From Methylobacterium cerastii (GTDB lineage: Bacteria > Pseudomonadota > Alphaproteobacteria > Rhizobiales > Beijerinckiaceae), in NCBI RefSeq assembly GCF_022179125.1, contig NZ_BPQG01000029.1, positions 1 through 64,000 of the forward strand: DNA of 64,000 bases. The letters are read 5' to 3'. Numbering within the stretch: the first letter of the stretch is position 1; the number at the start of each line of letters is the position of its first letter. This document shows, in pieces, positions 32,744 through 41,610 of the stretch. Both the position numbers and the translations under genes were made by a program. The notes below the pieces were generated by a model. It was given only the letters and a program-made list of their open reading frames with translations, was not told the DNA's origin and did no database searches.

Positions 32744-34459
32744 ATGACCGTGAACGGCTGGATCCAGATCGCGCTCTTCTGCGCGGTCGTGCTGGCGCTC
32801 GTGCGCCCCCTCGGCGGCTACATGGCCCGCGTCTTCTCGGGCGAGCGGACCCTGCTCTCGCCCGTGCTCGAACCGGTCGAGCGCGGGCTCTATCGCCTCG
32901 CCGGCATCGACCGGACCCACGAGCAGCACTGGCTCGCCTACGCCACGGCGATGCTCGTCTTCCACGCGGCCGGCTTCGTGCTGCTCTACGCCCTGCTGCG
33001 GCTCCAGGCGGTGCTGCCCCTGAACCCGGACGGGCAGGGCGCCGTGGCACCGGACCTCGCCTTCAACACCGCGGCGAGCTTTATCACCAACACCAACTGG
33101 CAGTCCTACGGCGGCGAGACGACGCTGTCATACCTGTCGCAGATGCTGGGGCTGACCCATCAGAACTTCCTGTCGGCCGCGACCGGCATCGCTCTGGCCG
33201 TCGCCCTCGTCCGGGGTTTTTCGCGAGCCTCGGTGCGGACCGTCGGCTCGTTCTGGGTCGACCTCACCCGCGGCACCCTCTACCTGCTGCTGCCGCTCTG
33301 CGTCGTGTTCACGCTGTTCCTGGTCTGGCAGGGCATCCCGCAGACCCTTGGCGGCGCCGTCGCGACGACGACCCTGGAGGGCGCGTCCCAGACCATCGCG
33401 GTCGGGCCGGTGGCCAGCCAGGTCGCGATCAAGATGCTCGGCACCAACGGCGGCGGCTTCTTCAACGCCAACGCCGCCCACCCGCTCGAGAACCCGACCG
33501 CGCTGTCGAACTTCGCGCAGATGGTCTCGATCTTCGCGATCGGCGCGGCGCTCACCAACCTGTTCGGCCGCAGCGTCGGCCGCGAGCGCCAGGGCTGGGC
33601 GATCCTTGCCGCGATGGCGGTGCTGTTCCTGGCCGGGATCGCGATCACCTACGGCGCCGAATCCGCCGGAAGCCCGGTGCTGAACGCGCTGGGCCTGCCC
33701 GGCGGCAACATGGAGGGCAAGGAGGTTCGGTTCGGGATCGTGGCCTCGGCGCTGTTTGCCGTCGTCACCACCGCCGCCTCCTGCGGCGCGGTCAACGCCA
33801 TGCACGACTCGTTCACCGCCCTCGGCGGCATGATCCCGCTGATCAACATGGAGCTCGGCGAGATCGTCGTCGGCGGCGTCGGCGCCGGGCTCTACGGCAT
33901 GCTGGTCTTCGTCATCGTCACGATCTTCGTCGCCGGGCTGATGGTCGGGCGCACGCCGGAATACCTCGGCAAGAAGATCGAGGCGCGCGAGGTGAAGATG
34001 GCGATGCTCGCCATCCTCTGCCTGCCGCTGATGCTGCTGGGCGGCACCGCGCTGGCCACCGTGGTCGCCGCGGGGCTCGCCGGCCCCGCCAACGCCGGCC
34101 CGCACGGCTTCTCCGAGATCCTCTACGCGTTCACGTCGGCGGCCGCCAACAACGGCTCGGCCTTCGGTGGGCTCGCAGCGAACACGACCTTCTACAACAC
34201 CACCCTGGCGGCCGGCATGCTGGTCGGGCGGTTCTTCGTGATCGTCCCGGCGCTGGCCATCGCCGGCGCGCTCGCCGCCAAGAAGACCGTGCCGGCCTCG
34301 TCCGGCACCTTCCCCACCGACGGCGGCCTGTTCGTCGGGCTGCTGGTCGGCGTGATCCTCATCGTCGGCGGCCTGACCTTCTTCCCGGCCCTGGCGCTCG
34401 GGCCGATCGTCGAGCACCTCGCCGGCGGCCTCGGCCAGACCTTCGCCGCAGGAGGCTAG
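32744..34459 (+). CDS. kdpA: Potassium-transporting ATPase subunit KdpA
   Basis: The 571-residue potassium-selective subunit of the high-affinity Kdp pump. It has about ten hydrophobic segments and four pore-loop-like repeats with glycine filters: [61 protein letters not shown] and [16 protein letters not shown]. KdpA binds potassium from the periplasm and passes it to KdpB. The length is normal. It is followed by a long 242-nt gap before kdpB, which is unusual for this operon. Confidence 0.97.
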   Translation: MTVNGWIQIALFCAVVLALVRPLGGYMARVFSGERTLLSPVLEPVERGLYRLAGIDRTHEQHWLAYATAMLVFHAAGFVLLYALLRLQAVLPLNPDGQGAVAPDLAFNTAASFITNTNWQSYGGETTLSYLSQMLGLTHQNFLSAATGIALAVALVRGFSRASVRTVGSFWVDLTRGTLYLLLPLCVVFTLFLVWQGIPQTLGGAVATTTLEGASQTIAVGPVASQVAIKMLGTNGGGFFNANAAHPLENPTALSNFAQMVSIFAIGAALTNLFGRSVGRERQGWAILAAMAVLFLAGIAITYGAESAGSPVLNALGLPGGNMEGKEVRFGIVASALFAVVTTAASCGAVNAMHDSFTALGGMIPLINMELGEIVVGGVGAGLYGMLVFVIVTIFVAGLMVGRTPEYLGKKIEAREVKMAMLAILCLPLMLLGGTALATVVAAGLAGPANAGPHGFSEILYAFTSAAANNGSAFGGLAANTTFYNTTLAAGMLVGRFFVIVPALAIAGALAAKKTVPASSGTFPTDGGLFVGLLVGVILIVGGLTFFPALALGPIVEHLAGGLGQTFAAGG

Positions 34460-34588
34460 GCCATCCGTGACGCCCTCCCCCAAGCCGTCGCTCGACCCTC
34501 GCCGCGACGCAGGCGGGGCGCGCAGCGCCCGCGCCCGGCCGTCGCCGGGCGCCGCCCCCCGGTCCGCGTCTCCGACCTGATCCTGGCG

Positions 34589-34666
34589 ATGCTGAGCCTC
34601 ACCCTCCTCGGCGCCCTCGGCCTCATGGCCGGCGCCGCCCTCCTCGGCCGCGCGCTGGGCCACTAA
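34589..34666 (+). CDS. Possible 25-aa hydrophobic ORF between kdpA and kdpB
   Basis: In the unusually long kdpA-kdpB gap, an ATG opens [20 protein letters not shown] then RALGH, a perfect single-helix shape. It is in the same frame as kdpA beyond its TAG stop, and that frame is open all the way from 34460, although the part before 34570 is Arg/Pro-rich. No Shine-Dalgarno site is seen. It may be a genuine microprotein or chance. Confidence 0.25.
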   Translation: MLSLTLLGALGLMAGAALLGRALGH

Positions 34667-34701
34667 AGCCCGCCGGCCCTCCCCCGATCCGGACGAACCC
34701 C

Positions 34702-36792
34702 ATGTCCCGCCCCTCCCAGACCCTGTTCAGCGCGGCCCTCGTCGGCCCGGCCCTCGTCGGTGCCGTGAGGAAGCTCGATCCGCGCCTGATGGTGCGCAAC
34801 CCGGTGATGTTCGTCGTCGAGGTCGTCGCCCTGCTCACCACGATCCTGTTCGTGCGCGACGCCGCGACCGGGGCGGCGGACCTCGCCTTCTCCGGGCAGA
34901 TCATCCTGTGGCTGTGGTTCACGGTGCTGTTCGCCAACTTCGCCGAGGCCGTCGCCGAGGGGCGCGGCAAGGCGCAGGCGGAATCCCTGCGCCGCACCCG
35001 GACCGAGACCCTGGCCAAGCGCCTGACCGGCCGAGGCGACGCCTACGAGACCGTGCCCGGCAACGGCCTGAAGGTCGGCGACGTGGTGCTGGTCGAGGCC
35101 GGCGACATCATCCCGTCGGACGGCGAGGTCATCCTCGGCATCGCCTCGGTCAACGAGGCGGCGATCACCGGCGAATCCGCCCCCGTGATCCGCGAATCCG
35201 GCGGCGACCGCTCGGCGGTGACCGGCGGCACGCAGGTGCTCTCCGACGCGATCCGGGTGCGGATCACGGCGGCTGCCGGCTCGACCTTCGTCGATCGGAT
35301 GATCGCCCTCGTCGAGGGCGCCTCGCGTCAGAAGACCCCGAACGAGATCGCGCTCAACATCCTGCTCGCCGGGCTGACCCTGATCTTCGTCTTCGCCGTC
35401 GCCTCGATCCCGAGCTTCGCGTCCTACGCCGGCGGCGCCATCCCGCTGATCGTGCTGGTCGCCCTGTTCGTCACGCTGATCCCGACGACCATCGGCGCGC
35501 TCCTGTCGGCCATCGGCATCGCCGGCATGGACCGGCTGGTGCGCTTCAACGTGCTCGCGATGTCGGGCCGCGCGGTGGAGGCGGCCGGCGACGTCGACAC
35601 GCTGCTGCTGGACAAGACCGGCACGATCACGCTGGGCAACCGGCAGGCCACCGCGTTCCGCCCCGTCCGCGGCGTCACCGAGCAGGAGCTGGCCGACGCG
35701 GCGCAACTCGCCTCGCTCGCCGACGAGACCCCGGAGGGGCGTTCGATCGTGGTGCTGGCCAAGGAGGGCTACGGCATCGGCGCGCGCGACATGGGGCACC
35801 TCGACGCCACCTTCGTGCCCTTCACCGCCCAGACCCGGATGAGCGGCGTCGACCTCGCCGGCGCGCAGATCCGAAAGGGCGCCGTCGAGGCGATCGTCGC
35901 GGCGGCGGGCGGCGGCCCGGTCGCGACGCGGGGCTCGAGCGCGGCGCTCGCCTACGCGCGGACCGCCTCGACGGAGGGCGTCGAGGAGGTCCGCGCCATC
36001 GCCGACGAGGTCGCCCGGGCCGGCGGCACGCCGCTCGCCGTCTCCCGCGACGGGCGGCTGCTGGGCGTGGTGACGCTGAAGGACATCGTGAAGGGCGGCA
36101 TCCGCGAGCGCTTCGCGGAACTGCGCCGCATGGGCATCCGCACGGTGATGATCACCGGCGACAACCCCGTCACCGCCGCCGCGATCGCGGCCGAGGCCGG
36201 CGTCGACGACTTCCTCGCCCAGGCGACGCCGGAGGACAAGCTGGCGCTGATCCGCAAGGAGCAGGCGGAGGGCAAGCTCGTCGCCATGTGCGGCGACGGC
36301 ACCAACGACGCCCCGGCTTTGGCGCAGGCCGACGTCGGCGTCGCGATGAACACCGGCACGGTGGCGGCCCGCGAGGCCGGCAACATGGTCGACCTCGATT
36401 CCGACCCGACCAAGCTCATCGAGATCGTCGGCATCGGCAAGCAGCTGCTGATGACGCGGGGCGCGCTGACCACCTTCTCGATCGCCAACGACGTGGCGAA
36501 ATACTTTGCCATCATCCCGGCGATGTTCCTCGGGCTCTACCCGCAGCTCCAGGCGCTGAACGTGATGGGGCTCGCCTCGCCCCAGAGCGCGATCCTGTCG
36601 GCGATCATCTTCAACGCGCTGATCATCGTCGCGCTGATCCCGCTGGCCTTGCGCGGCGTCGCCTACCGGGCGGTCGGGGCCGGGGCACTGCTGCGCCAGA
36701 ATCTCCTGATCTACGGCTTGGGCGGAATCCTGGTGCCCTTCGCCGGCATCAAGGCGATCGACCTCGCCGTCACCGCGCTCCACCTCGCCTGA
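34702..36792 (+). CDS. kdpB: Potassium-transporting ATPase ATP-binding subunit KdpB
   Basis: The 696-residue P-type ATPase subunit that powers Kdp. Actuator motif TGES is in [12 protein letters not shown]. The phosphorylation site is [10 protein letters not shown]. Nucleotide-binding elements follow, and the hinge motif is [20 protein letters not shown]. About seven membrane segments are present, including [18 protein letters not shown] with the coupling region. Length and motifs are normal. kdpC follows after 29 nt. Confidence 0.97.
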   Translation: MSRPSQTLFSAALVGPALVGAVRKLDPRLMVRNPVMFVVEVVALLTTILFVRDAATGAADLAFSGQIILWLWFTVLFANFAEAVAEGRGKAQAESLRRTRTETLAKRLTGRGDAYETVPGNGLKVGDVVLVEAGDIIPSDGEVILGIASVNEAAITGESAPVIRESGGDRSAVTGGTQVLSDAIRVRITAAAGSTFVDRMIALVEGASRQKTPNEIALNILLAGLTLIFVFAVASIPSFASYAGGAIPLIVLVALFVTLIPTTIGALLSAIGIAGMDRLVRFNVLAMSGRAVEAAGDVDTLLLDKTGTITLGNRQATAFRPVRGVTEQELADAAQLASLADETPEGRSIVVLAKEGYGIGARDMGHLDATFVPFTAQTRMSGVDLAGAQIRKGAVEAIVAAAGGGPVATRGSSAALAYARTASTEGVEEVRAIADEVARAGGTPLAVSRDGRLLGVVTLKDIVKGGIRERFAELRRMGIRTVMITGDNPVTAAAIAAEAGVDDFLAQATPEDKLALIRKEQAEGKLVAMCGDGTNDAPALAQADVGVAMNTGTVAAREAGNMVDLDSDPTKLIEIVGIGKQLLMTRGALTTFSIANDVAKYFAIIPAMFLGLYPQLQALNVMGLASPQSAILSAIIFNALIIVALIPLALRGVAYRAVGAGALLRQNLLIYGLGGILVPFAGIKAIDLAVTALHLA

Positions 36793-36821
36793 TCTTTCCC
36801 TTCGCGTCCCGAGACCCCGCC

Positions 36822-37424
36822 ATGCTGACCCAGCTCCGCCCCGCACTCGTCCTGCTGATCGCGTTGACCGCGCTCACCGGGCTCGCCTACCCCCTCGCCA
36901 TGACCGGGCTCGCCGGCCTCGCCTTCCCGAGCCAGGCCGCCGGCTCGATCGTCCTGCGCGACGGCCGACCCGTCGGGTCGAGCCTGGTCGGCCAAAACTT
37001 CACCAGCGCGCGCTACTTCCAGGGCCGGCCCTCGGCCACCGTCGCCGCCGACCCGGCGGATGCGGCCAAGACCGTGCCGGCGCCCTACAACGCCGCGAAC
37101 TCGTCGGGCTCCAACCTCGGCCCGACCAGCGCCGCGCTCGCCGAGCGGGTCGGCGCCGACCTCGCCCGGCTGAAGGCCGAGAACCCGGGCGTGCCGGTGC
37201 CGGTGGACCTCGTGACCACGAGCGCGTCGGGGCTGGACCCCGACATCTCGCCCGAAGCCGCCCTGTTCCAGGTGAAGCGCGTGGCGGCCGCGCGGTCGCT
37301 CCCCGAGCCCTCCCTCCGCGACCTCGTCGCGGGGCAGGTCCGCGGCCGCTGGCTCGGCCTCCTCGGCGAGCCGCGGGTGAACGTGCTGGCCCTCAACCTC
37401 GCCCTGGACGAGATGGCGAAATAG
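36822..37424 (+). CDS. kdpC: Potassium-transporting ATPase subunit KdpC
   Basis: A 200-residue subunit with a single N-terminal membrane helix (LVLLIALTALTGLAYPLAM) and a periplasmic domain. Family signatures are GSSLVGQNFTSARYFQGRPSA, then SGSNLGPTSAAL, VTTSASGLDPDISPEAA and the C-terminal NVLALNLALDEM. It assists potassium binding and ATP affinity of the complex. It lies between kdpB and kdpD in the operon. Confidence 0.97.
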   Translation: MLTQLRPALVLLIALTALTGLAYPLAMTGLAGLAFPSQAAGSIVLRDGRPVGSSLVGQNFTSARYFQGRPSATVAADPADAAKTVPAPYNAANSSGSNLGPTSAALAERVGADLARLKAENPGVPVPVDLVTTSASGLDPDISPEAALFQVKRVAAARSLPEPSLRDLVAGQVRGRWLGLLGEPRVNVLALNLALDEMAK

Positions 37425-37462
37425 CCCCGGTCGCCCCGTATTCCGCGTAGGATGCGCGCTCG

Positions 37463-40192
37463 ATGACCGAGCCGAGCCGAGCCCCCGACCGCCCCTCCCC
37501 CGACGCGCTGCTCAACGCCGCGCGCCGGGCGGACCAGTCGCGTGGGCGGCTCAAGATCTTTCTCGGCGCCGCGCCCGGCGTCGGCAAGACCTTCGAGATG
37601 CTGACGACCGCCCAGGCCAAGGCCCGCGCCGGCCTCGACGTGGTGGTCGGCGTGGTCGAGACCCACGGCCGTGCGGAGACGGAGAGCCTGCTTTCCGGGC
37701 TCGAGATCGTTCCGCGCCGCGCGGTCGCCTACAAGGGCATCCGCCTCGACGAGATGGACCTCGACGCGCTGCTCGCGCGCAAGCCCACCCTGGCCCTCGT
37801 CGACGAGCTCGCCCACACCAACGCGCCGGGCTCGCGCCACCCGAAGCGCTACCAGGACGTCGAGGAACTGCTCGACGCCGGCATCGACGTCGACACCACC
37901 CTCAACATCCAGCACGTCGAGAGCCTGAATGACGTCGTCGCGCAGATCACCCGCATCCGCGTGCGCGAGACCGTGCCCGACGGCATCCTCGACCGGGCCG
38001 ACGACATCGAGGTGATCGACCTCAACCCCGACGACCTGATCCGGCGGCTGGAGGACGGCAAGGTCTACCGGCCCCGCAACGCCACCCGTGCCCTCAAGCA
38101 CTACTTCTCCCGCGGAAACCTGACCGCTCTGCGCGAGCTGGCCTTGCGCCGCACCGCCGACCGGGTCGACGACGAGCTGCTGAGCCACATGCGCGCCCAC
38201 GCCATCCCCGGCCCCTGGGGGGCGGGCGAGCGGGTGCTGGTCTGCGTCAGCGAGGATCCGCGGGCGGCCGGCCTGGTGCGCTACGCCAAGCGCCTGGCCG
38301 ACCGGCTGCACGCGCCCTGGACCGCGCTTTCCGTCGAGGGGCCGCGGGCGCAGGCGCTGTCGGAGGCCGCGCGCGACCGCATCGCCGACACCCTGCGGCT
38401 GGCCGACCGCCTCGGCGGCGAGGCCGCGACCGTGCCGGGCTCGCGGCGGATCGCCGACGACATCCTGGCCTATGCGCGAAGCACCAACGCCAACCACGTC
38501 GTGGTCGGCAAGTCCGAGCGCTCGCGGCTCTTCGAGATCCTGAACGGCTCGGTGGTACGCGACCTCGTGCGCGGCTCGGGCACGATCAGCGTCCACGTCG
38601 TCGCGGGCGAGGCGCAGAGGGAGACGCAGGACGCGGACCCGCCGAAGCCCCTGCGCACGGCCGCCCCGGAGCCCGCCCGCTCGGCCTGGCCCTACGCGGT
38701 CGCGCTCGGCGCCGTCGCCGTCGCCCTCGGGATCGCGCTCGCCTTGCAGCCGACGCTGGGGGTCGAGAACGCCGACCTCGTCCTGCTCACCGCGGTGGTC
38801 GCCGTCGCGGTGAGCTTCGGGCTCTGGCCCTCGCTCGCCGCCGTGGTGGCCGCGTCGCTCGCCTACAACTTCTTCTTCCTGCCGCCGCTCTACACCTTCA
38901 CCATCGCCGACCCGACCAACGTCGCCGCCTTCTGCCTGTTCACGCTGGTCGCGGTGCTGGTCTCGAACCTTGCCGCGCGCACCCGCGAGGAGGCGCTAGT
39001 GTCCCGGGCGCGGGCGGTCGCGAGCGAGCGGCTCTACGGCTTCAGCCGCAAGCTCGCCGGCTGCGGCACGCTCGACGACGTGCTGTGGGCCACCGCCTAC
39101 CAGGTCGCCGCCAGCCTCGAGGTCCGCGTCGTGCTGCTCCTGCCCGAGGACGGCGCGATCGCGGTGCGGGCCGGCTACCCGCCCGAGGACACCCTCGACG
39201 CCGCCGACCTCGCCGCCGCGACCTGGGCCTTCGACAACGACCGCGCGGCCGGCCGCGGCGCCGACACCCTGCCCGGCGCCAAGCGCCTGTTCCTGCCGAT
39301 GCGGACCGGCCGCGGCACGCTCGGCGTGATCGGCCTCGATGCCGACCGGCCCGGGCCGATCCTCTCGCCGGAGAGCCGGCGCCTCGTGGACGCGCTCTCC
39401 GACCAGGGCGCGCTCGCCATCGAGCGCGTCCGCCTCGTCGAGGACCTCGACCGGGCCGAGCGCGCGGCCGAGACCGACCGCCTGCGCCAGGCCCTGCTCA
39501 CCTCGATCTCGCACGACCTGCGCACGCCGCTGGCCGCCGTGCTCGGGGCGGCCACGACGCTGCGCGACCTCGACGACGCCCTCGACGGCACGGAGAAGGC
39601 CGACCTGCTGGCGACCGTCATCGCCGAATCCGAGCGCCTCAACCGCTTCATCGCCAACCTCCTCGACATGACCCGCCTGGAGGCCGGCGCGGTGGTGCCC
39701 AACGTCGCCCTCCACGACGTCGCGGAGGTCGCCGACACGGCGCTGCGGCGCATGGACAAGATCCTGGCCGCCCACCGCGTGGCGGTGGAGATCGCCAAGG
39801 ACCTGCCGCCCTTGCGGCTCGACCCGGTGCTGTTCGAGCAGGTGCTGGTCAACCTCCTCGACAACGCCGGCAAGTACGCGCCCGAGGGCTCGACGATCCG
39901 CCTGCTCGGGCGACGGGAGGGGATGCGGGTGCTGATCGAGGTCCTCGACGAGGGCGACGGCCTGCCCGAGGCCGACCGGGAGCGGGTGTTCGACACGTTC
40001 TACCGCGTCGCCAAGGCCGACAGCGTGCGGGCCGGGACCGGCCTCGGCCTGCCGATCTCGCGCGGCTTCATCGAGGCGATGGGCGGCACCGTGACAGGCG
40101 CCAACCGCCGCGACCGCGCGGGCGCGGCCTTCACCATCGCCCTGCCGGTCCCCGCCGAGCCGGCCCGGACCGCGTCGGAGCGGGCCGCATGA
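37463..40192 (+). CDS. kdpD: Sensor histidine kinase KdpD
   Basis: A 909-residue sensor that responds to low potassium or turgor and phosphorylates KdpE. The N-terminal KdpD domain has the Walker A GAAPGVGKT (35-43) and the Walker-B-like LVDELAHTN. A USP-like domain follows (about 250-370, ERVLVCVSEDPRAAGLVRYAKRLA). Four clustered membrane helices (about 405-510, DUF4118) come next, then a GAF-like segment. The HisKA acceptor is in SISHDLRTPLAAVLG, and the HATPase boxes are NLLDNAGKYAP and GTGLGLPISRGF. It overlaps kdpE by 4 nt. Confidence 0.96.
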   Translation: MTEPSRAPDRPSPDALLNAARRADQSRGRLKIFLGAAPGVGKTFEMLTTAQAKARAGLDVVVGVVETHGRAETESLLSGLEIVPRRAVAYKGIRLDEMDLDALLARKPTLALVDELAHTNAPGSRHPKRYQDVEELLDAGIDVDTTLNIQHVESLNDVVAQITRIRVRETVPDGILDRADDIEVIDLNPDDLIRRLEDGKVYRPRNATRALKHYFSRGNLTALRELALRRTADRVDDELLSHMRAHAIPGPWGAGERVLVCVSEDPRAAGLVRYAKRLADRLHAPWTALSVEGPRAQALSEAARDRIADTLRLADRLGGEAATVPGSRRIADDILAYARSTNANHVVVGKSERSRLFEILNGSVVRDLVRGSGTISVHVVAGEAQRETQDADPPKPLRTAAPEPARSAWPYAVALGAVAVALGIALALQPTLGVENADLVLLTAVVAVAVSFGLWPSLAAVVAASLAYNFFFLPPLYTFTIADPTNVAAFCLFTLVAVLVSNLAARTREEALVSRARAVASERLYGFSRKLAGCGTLDDVLWATAYQVAASLEVRVVLLLPEDGAIAVRAGYPPEDTLDAADLAAATWAFDNDRAAGRGADTLPGAKRLFLPMRTGRGTLGVIGLDADRPGPILSPESRRLVDALSDQGALAIERVRLVEDLDRAERAAETDRLRQALLTSISHDLRTPLAAVLGAATTLRDLDDALDGTEKADLLATVIAESERLNRFIANLLDMTRLEAGAVVPNVALHDVAEVADTALRRMDKILAAHRVAVEIAKDLPPLRLDPVLFEQVLVNLLDNAGKYAPEGSTIRLLGRREGMRVLIEVLDEGDGLPEADRERVFDTFYRVAKADSVRAGTGLGLPISRGFIEAMGGTVTGANRRDRAGAAFTIALPVPAEPARTASERAA

Positions 40193-40899
40193 CCCTGCAC
40201 GTCCTCGTCGTCGACGACGAGCCGCCGATCCGGCGGCTGCTGCGCACCGGGCTCGGGACGCAGGGCTACGCCGTGCTCGAGGCGCCGGACGGCCGTACCG
40301 CCCTCGAGACCTTGCGCCGCAAGGCGTCGGGCCACGAGACCGTGGACCTCGTGATCCTCGACCTCGGGCTGCCCGACATGCGCGGGCACGACCTGCTCGC
40401 CGAGATCCGCAAGGCGCATCCGGCCCTGCCGGTGGTGGTGCTGTCGAGCCGCGACGACGAGACCGGGAAGGTCGAGGCGCTCGACCTCGGGGCCGACGAC
40501 TACGTCACCAAGCCCTTCGGCATGGGCGAATTGCTCGCCCGCATCCGCACGGCGCTCCGCCACCAGCTCGCGACGGAAGGGCAGCGCCCGCTGTTCCGGG
40601 TCGGCCCTCTGAGCGTCGACCTCGTGCGCCGCATCGTCCGGGTGGAGGAACGCGAGGTGAAGCTGACGCCGCGCGAATACGACTTCCTGCGCGTGCTGGT
40701 GCAGCATGCCGGCAAGGTGCTGACCCACGCCCAGCTGATGGGCGCGGTCTCGGCCTCGTCCGACCCGCAATACCTGCGGGTCTACATGCGCCAGCTCCGG
40801 CAGAAGCTGGAGGCCGACCCCGAGCGCCCGCGCCTGCTGCTCACCGAGACCGGCGTCGGCTACCGCCTGCGCGCGCCCGACGACGGCCTGTCGCGCTGA
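40189..40899 (+). CDS. kdpE: Response regulator KdpE
   Basis: A 236-residue OmpR-family activator of kdpFABC. The receiver has VVDDEPPIRRLL, the phospho-acceptor Asp in LVILDLGLPDMRG, and VTKPFGMGELLARI. The winged-helix DNA-binding domain includes VKLTPREYDFLRVLVQHAGKV and LRVYMRQLRQKLEAD. The ATG lies inside the kdpD stop (ATGA), so the pair is translationally coupled. It presumably acts at the control region before 32537. Confidence 0.96.
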   Translation: MTLHVLVVDDEPPIRRLLRTGLGTQGYAVLEAPDGRTALETLRRKASGHETVDLVILDLGLPDMRGHDLLAEIRKAHPALPVVVLSSRDDETGKVEALDLGADDYVTKPFGMGELLARIRTALRHQLATEGQRPLFRVGPLSVDLVRRIVRVEEREVKLTPREYDFLRVLVQHAGKVLTHAQLMGAVSASSDPQYLRVYMRQLRQKLEADPERPRLLLTETGVGYRLRAPDDGLSR

Positions 40900-41012
40900 C
40901 GGGTTCCCGGATGCGGATTTTTTCCTGAACGAACCCGTCCGGCGCGGGTTGTGCAGGCCGTAGAGCCGGCGCGCATCGCGGCGTCGCCGGCATCGCAAGG
41001 CCACAGCTCCCC

Positions 41013-41606
41013 ATGGATCAGACCCGAGATACGACCTTGGACACGACGCCCCTGAAGGCCGCCGACTTCGCGGCCCCGACCGTCCTGCTCGCCGGCACGG
41101 TGGATTACGACATGTACAAGGACTTCCGGCGCCAGATCGGCCAGGCGCCGTGCGACGGGCTCGTCGTGGTCGAGCTGACCACGCTCGGCGGCGACCCGGA
41201 GGTGGCGCGGATGATGGGCGAGGACATCCGCTTCAAGAGCGCGATGAACCCGCAATGCCGCTACGCCTTCCTCGGCAAGGCGGCGATCTACTCCGCCGGC
41301 ACCACCTTCATGAGCTTCTTCACCCGGAAGAACCGCTATCTCACCCCCGGCACGCGGCTGATGATCCACGAGCGCAAGCTCGCCAAGGAGCTTCAGATCA
41401 ACGGCCCGCTCACCACCTGCATCGCCACGGTGAAGGCGACGCTCCACGAGATCGAATGCTCGATCGCGATCCAGAACGAGGGCTTCGCCAACCTCGTCGA
41501 GGGCTCGCAGGTGACCCTCGACGCGGTGATCGAGCGCGCCCCGTACAACTGGTACATCGAGGCCGAGGAGGCCCGCCGCCTCGGGCTGATCGAGGCCGTG
41601 ATCTGA
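41013..41606 (+). CDS. ClpP-like serine protease-fold protein (S14 related)
   Basis: A 197-residue protein of the ClpP/crotonase superfamily. The likely nucleophile is S94 in GKAAIYSAGTTFMSFF, and the likely catalytic His is H119 in RLMIHERKL. The N-terminal strand VLLAGTVDYDMYKDFRRQI resembles the ClpP entry region, and LTTLGGDPEVARMMGEDI its oxyanion region. It is not the housekeeping ClpP, whose motifs differ. It may act without an AAA+ partner. It is convergent with the TonB receptor gene, 4 nt apart. Confidence 0.8.
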   Translation: MDQTRDTTLDTTPLKAADFAAPTVLLAGTVDYDMYKDFRRQIGQAPCDGLVVVELTTLGGDPEVARMMGEDIRFKSAMNPQCRYAFLGKAAIYSAGTTFMSFFTRKNRYLTPGTRLMIHERKLAKELQINGPLTTCIATVKATLHEIECSIAIQNEGFANLVEGSQVTLDAVIERAPYNWYIEAEEARRLGLIEAVI

Positions 41607-41610
41607 GGGT

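Noticed and set aside
33128-36846. Long minus-strand open frames opposite kdpA and kdpB
   Set aside because: Antisense shadows with skewed composition; the kdp genes have every expected motif.
40899-40960. Inverted repeat ACGGGTTC ... GAACCCGT after kdpE as a terminator
   Set aside because: Arms are only 8 bp with a loop of about 30 nt containing the T-run, so an intrinsic terminator is not convincing.
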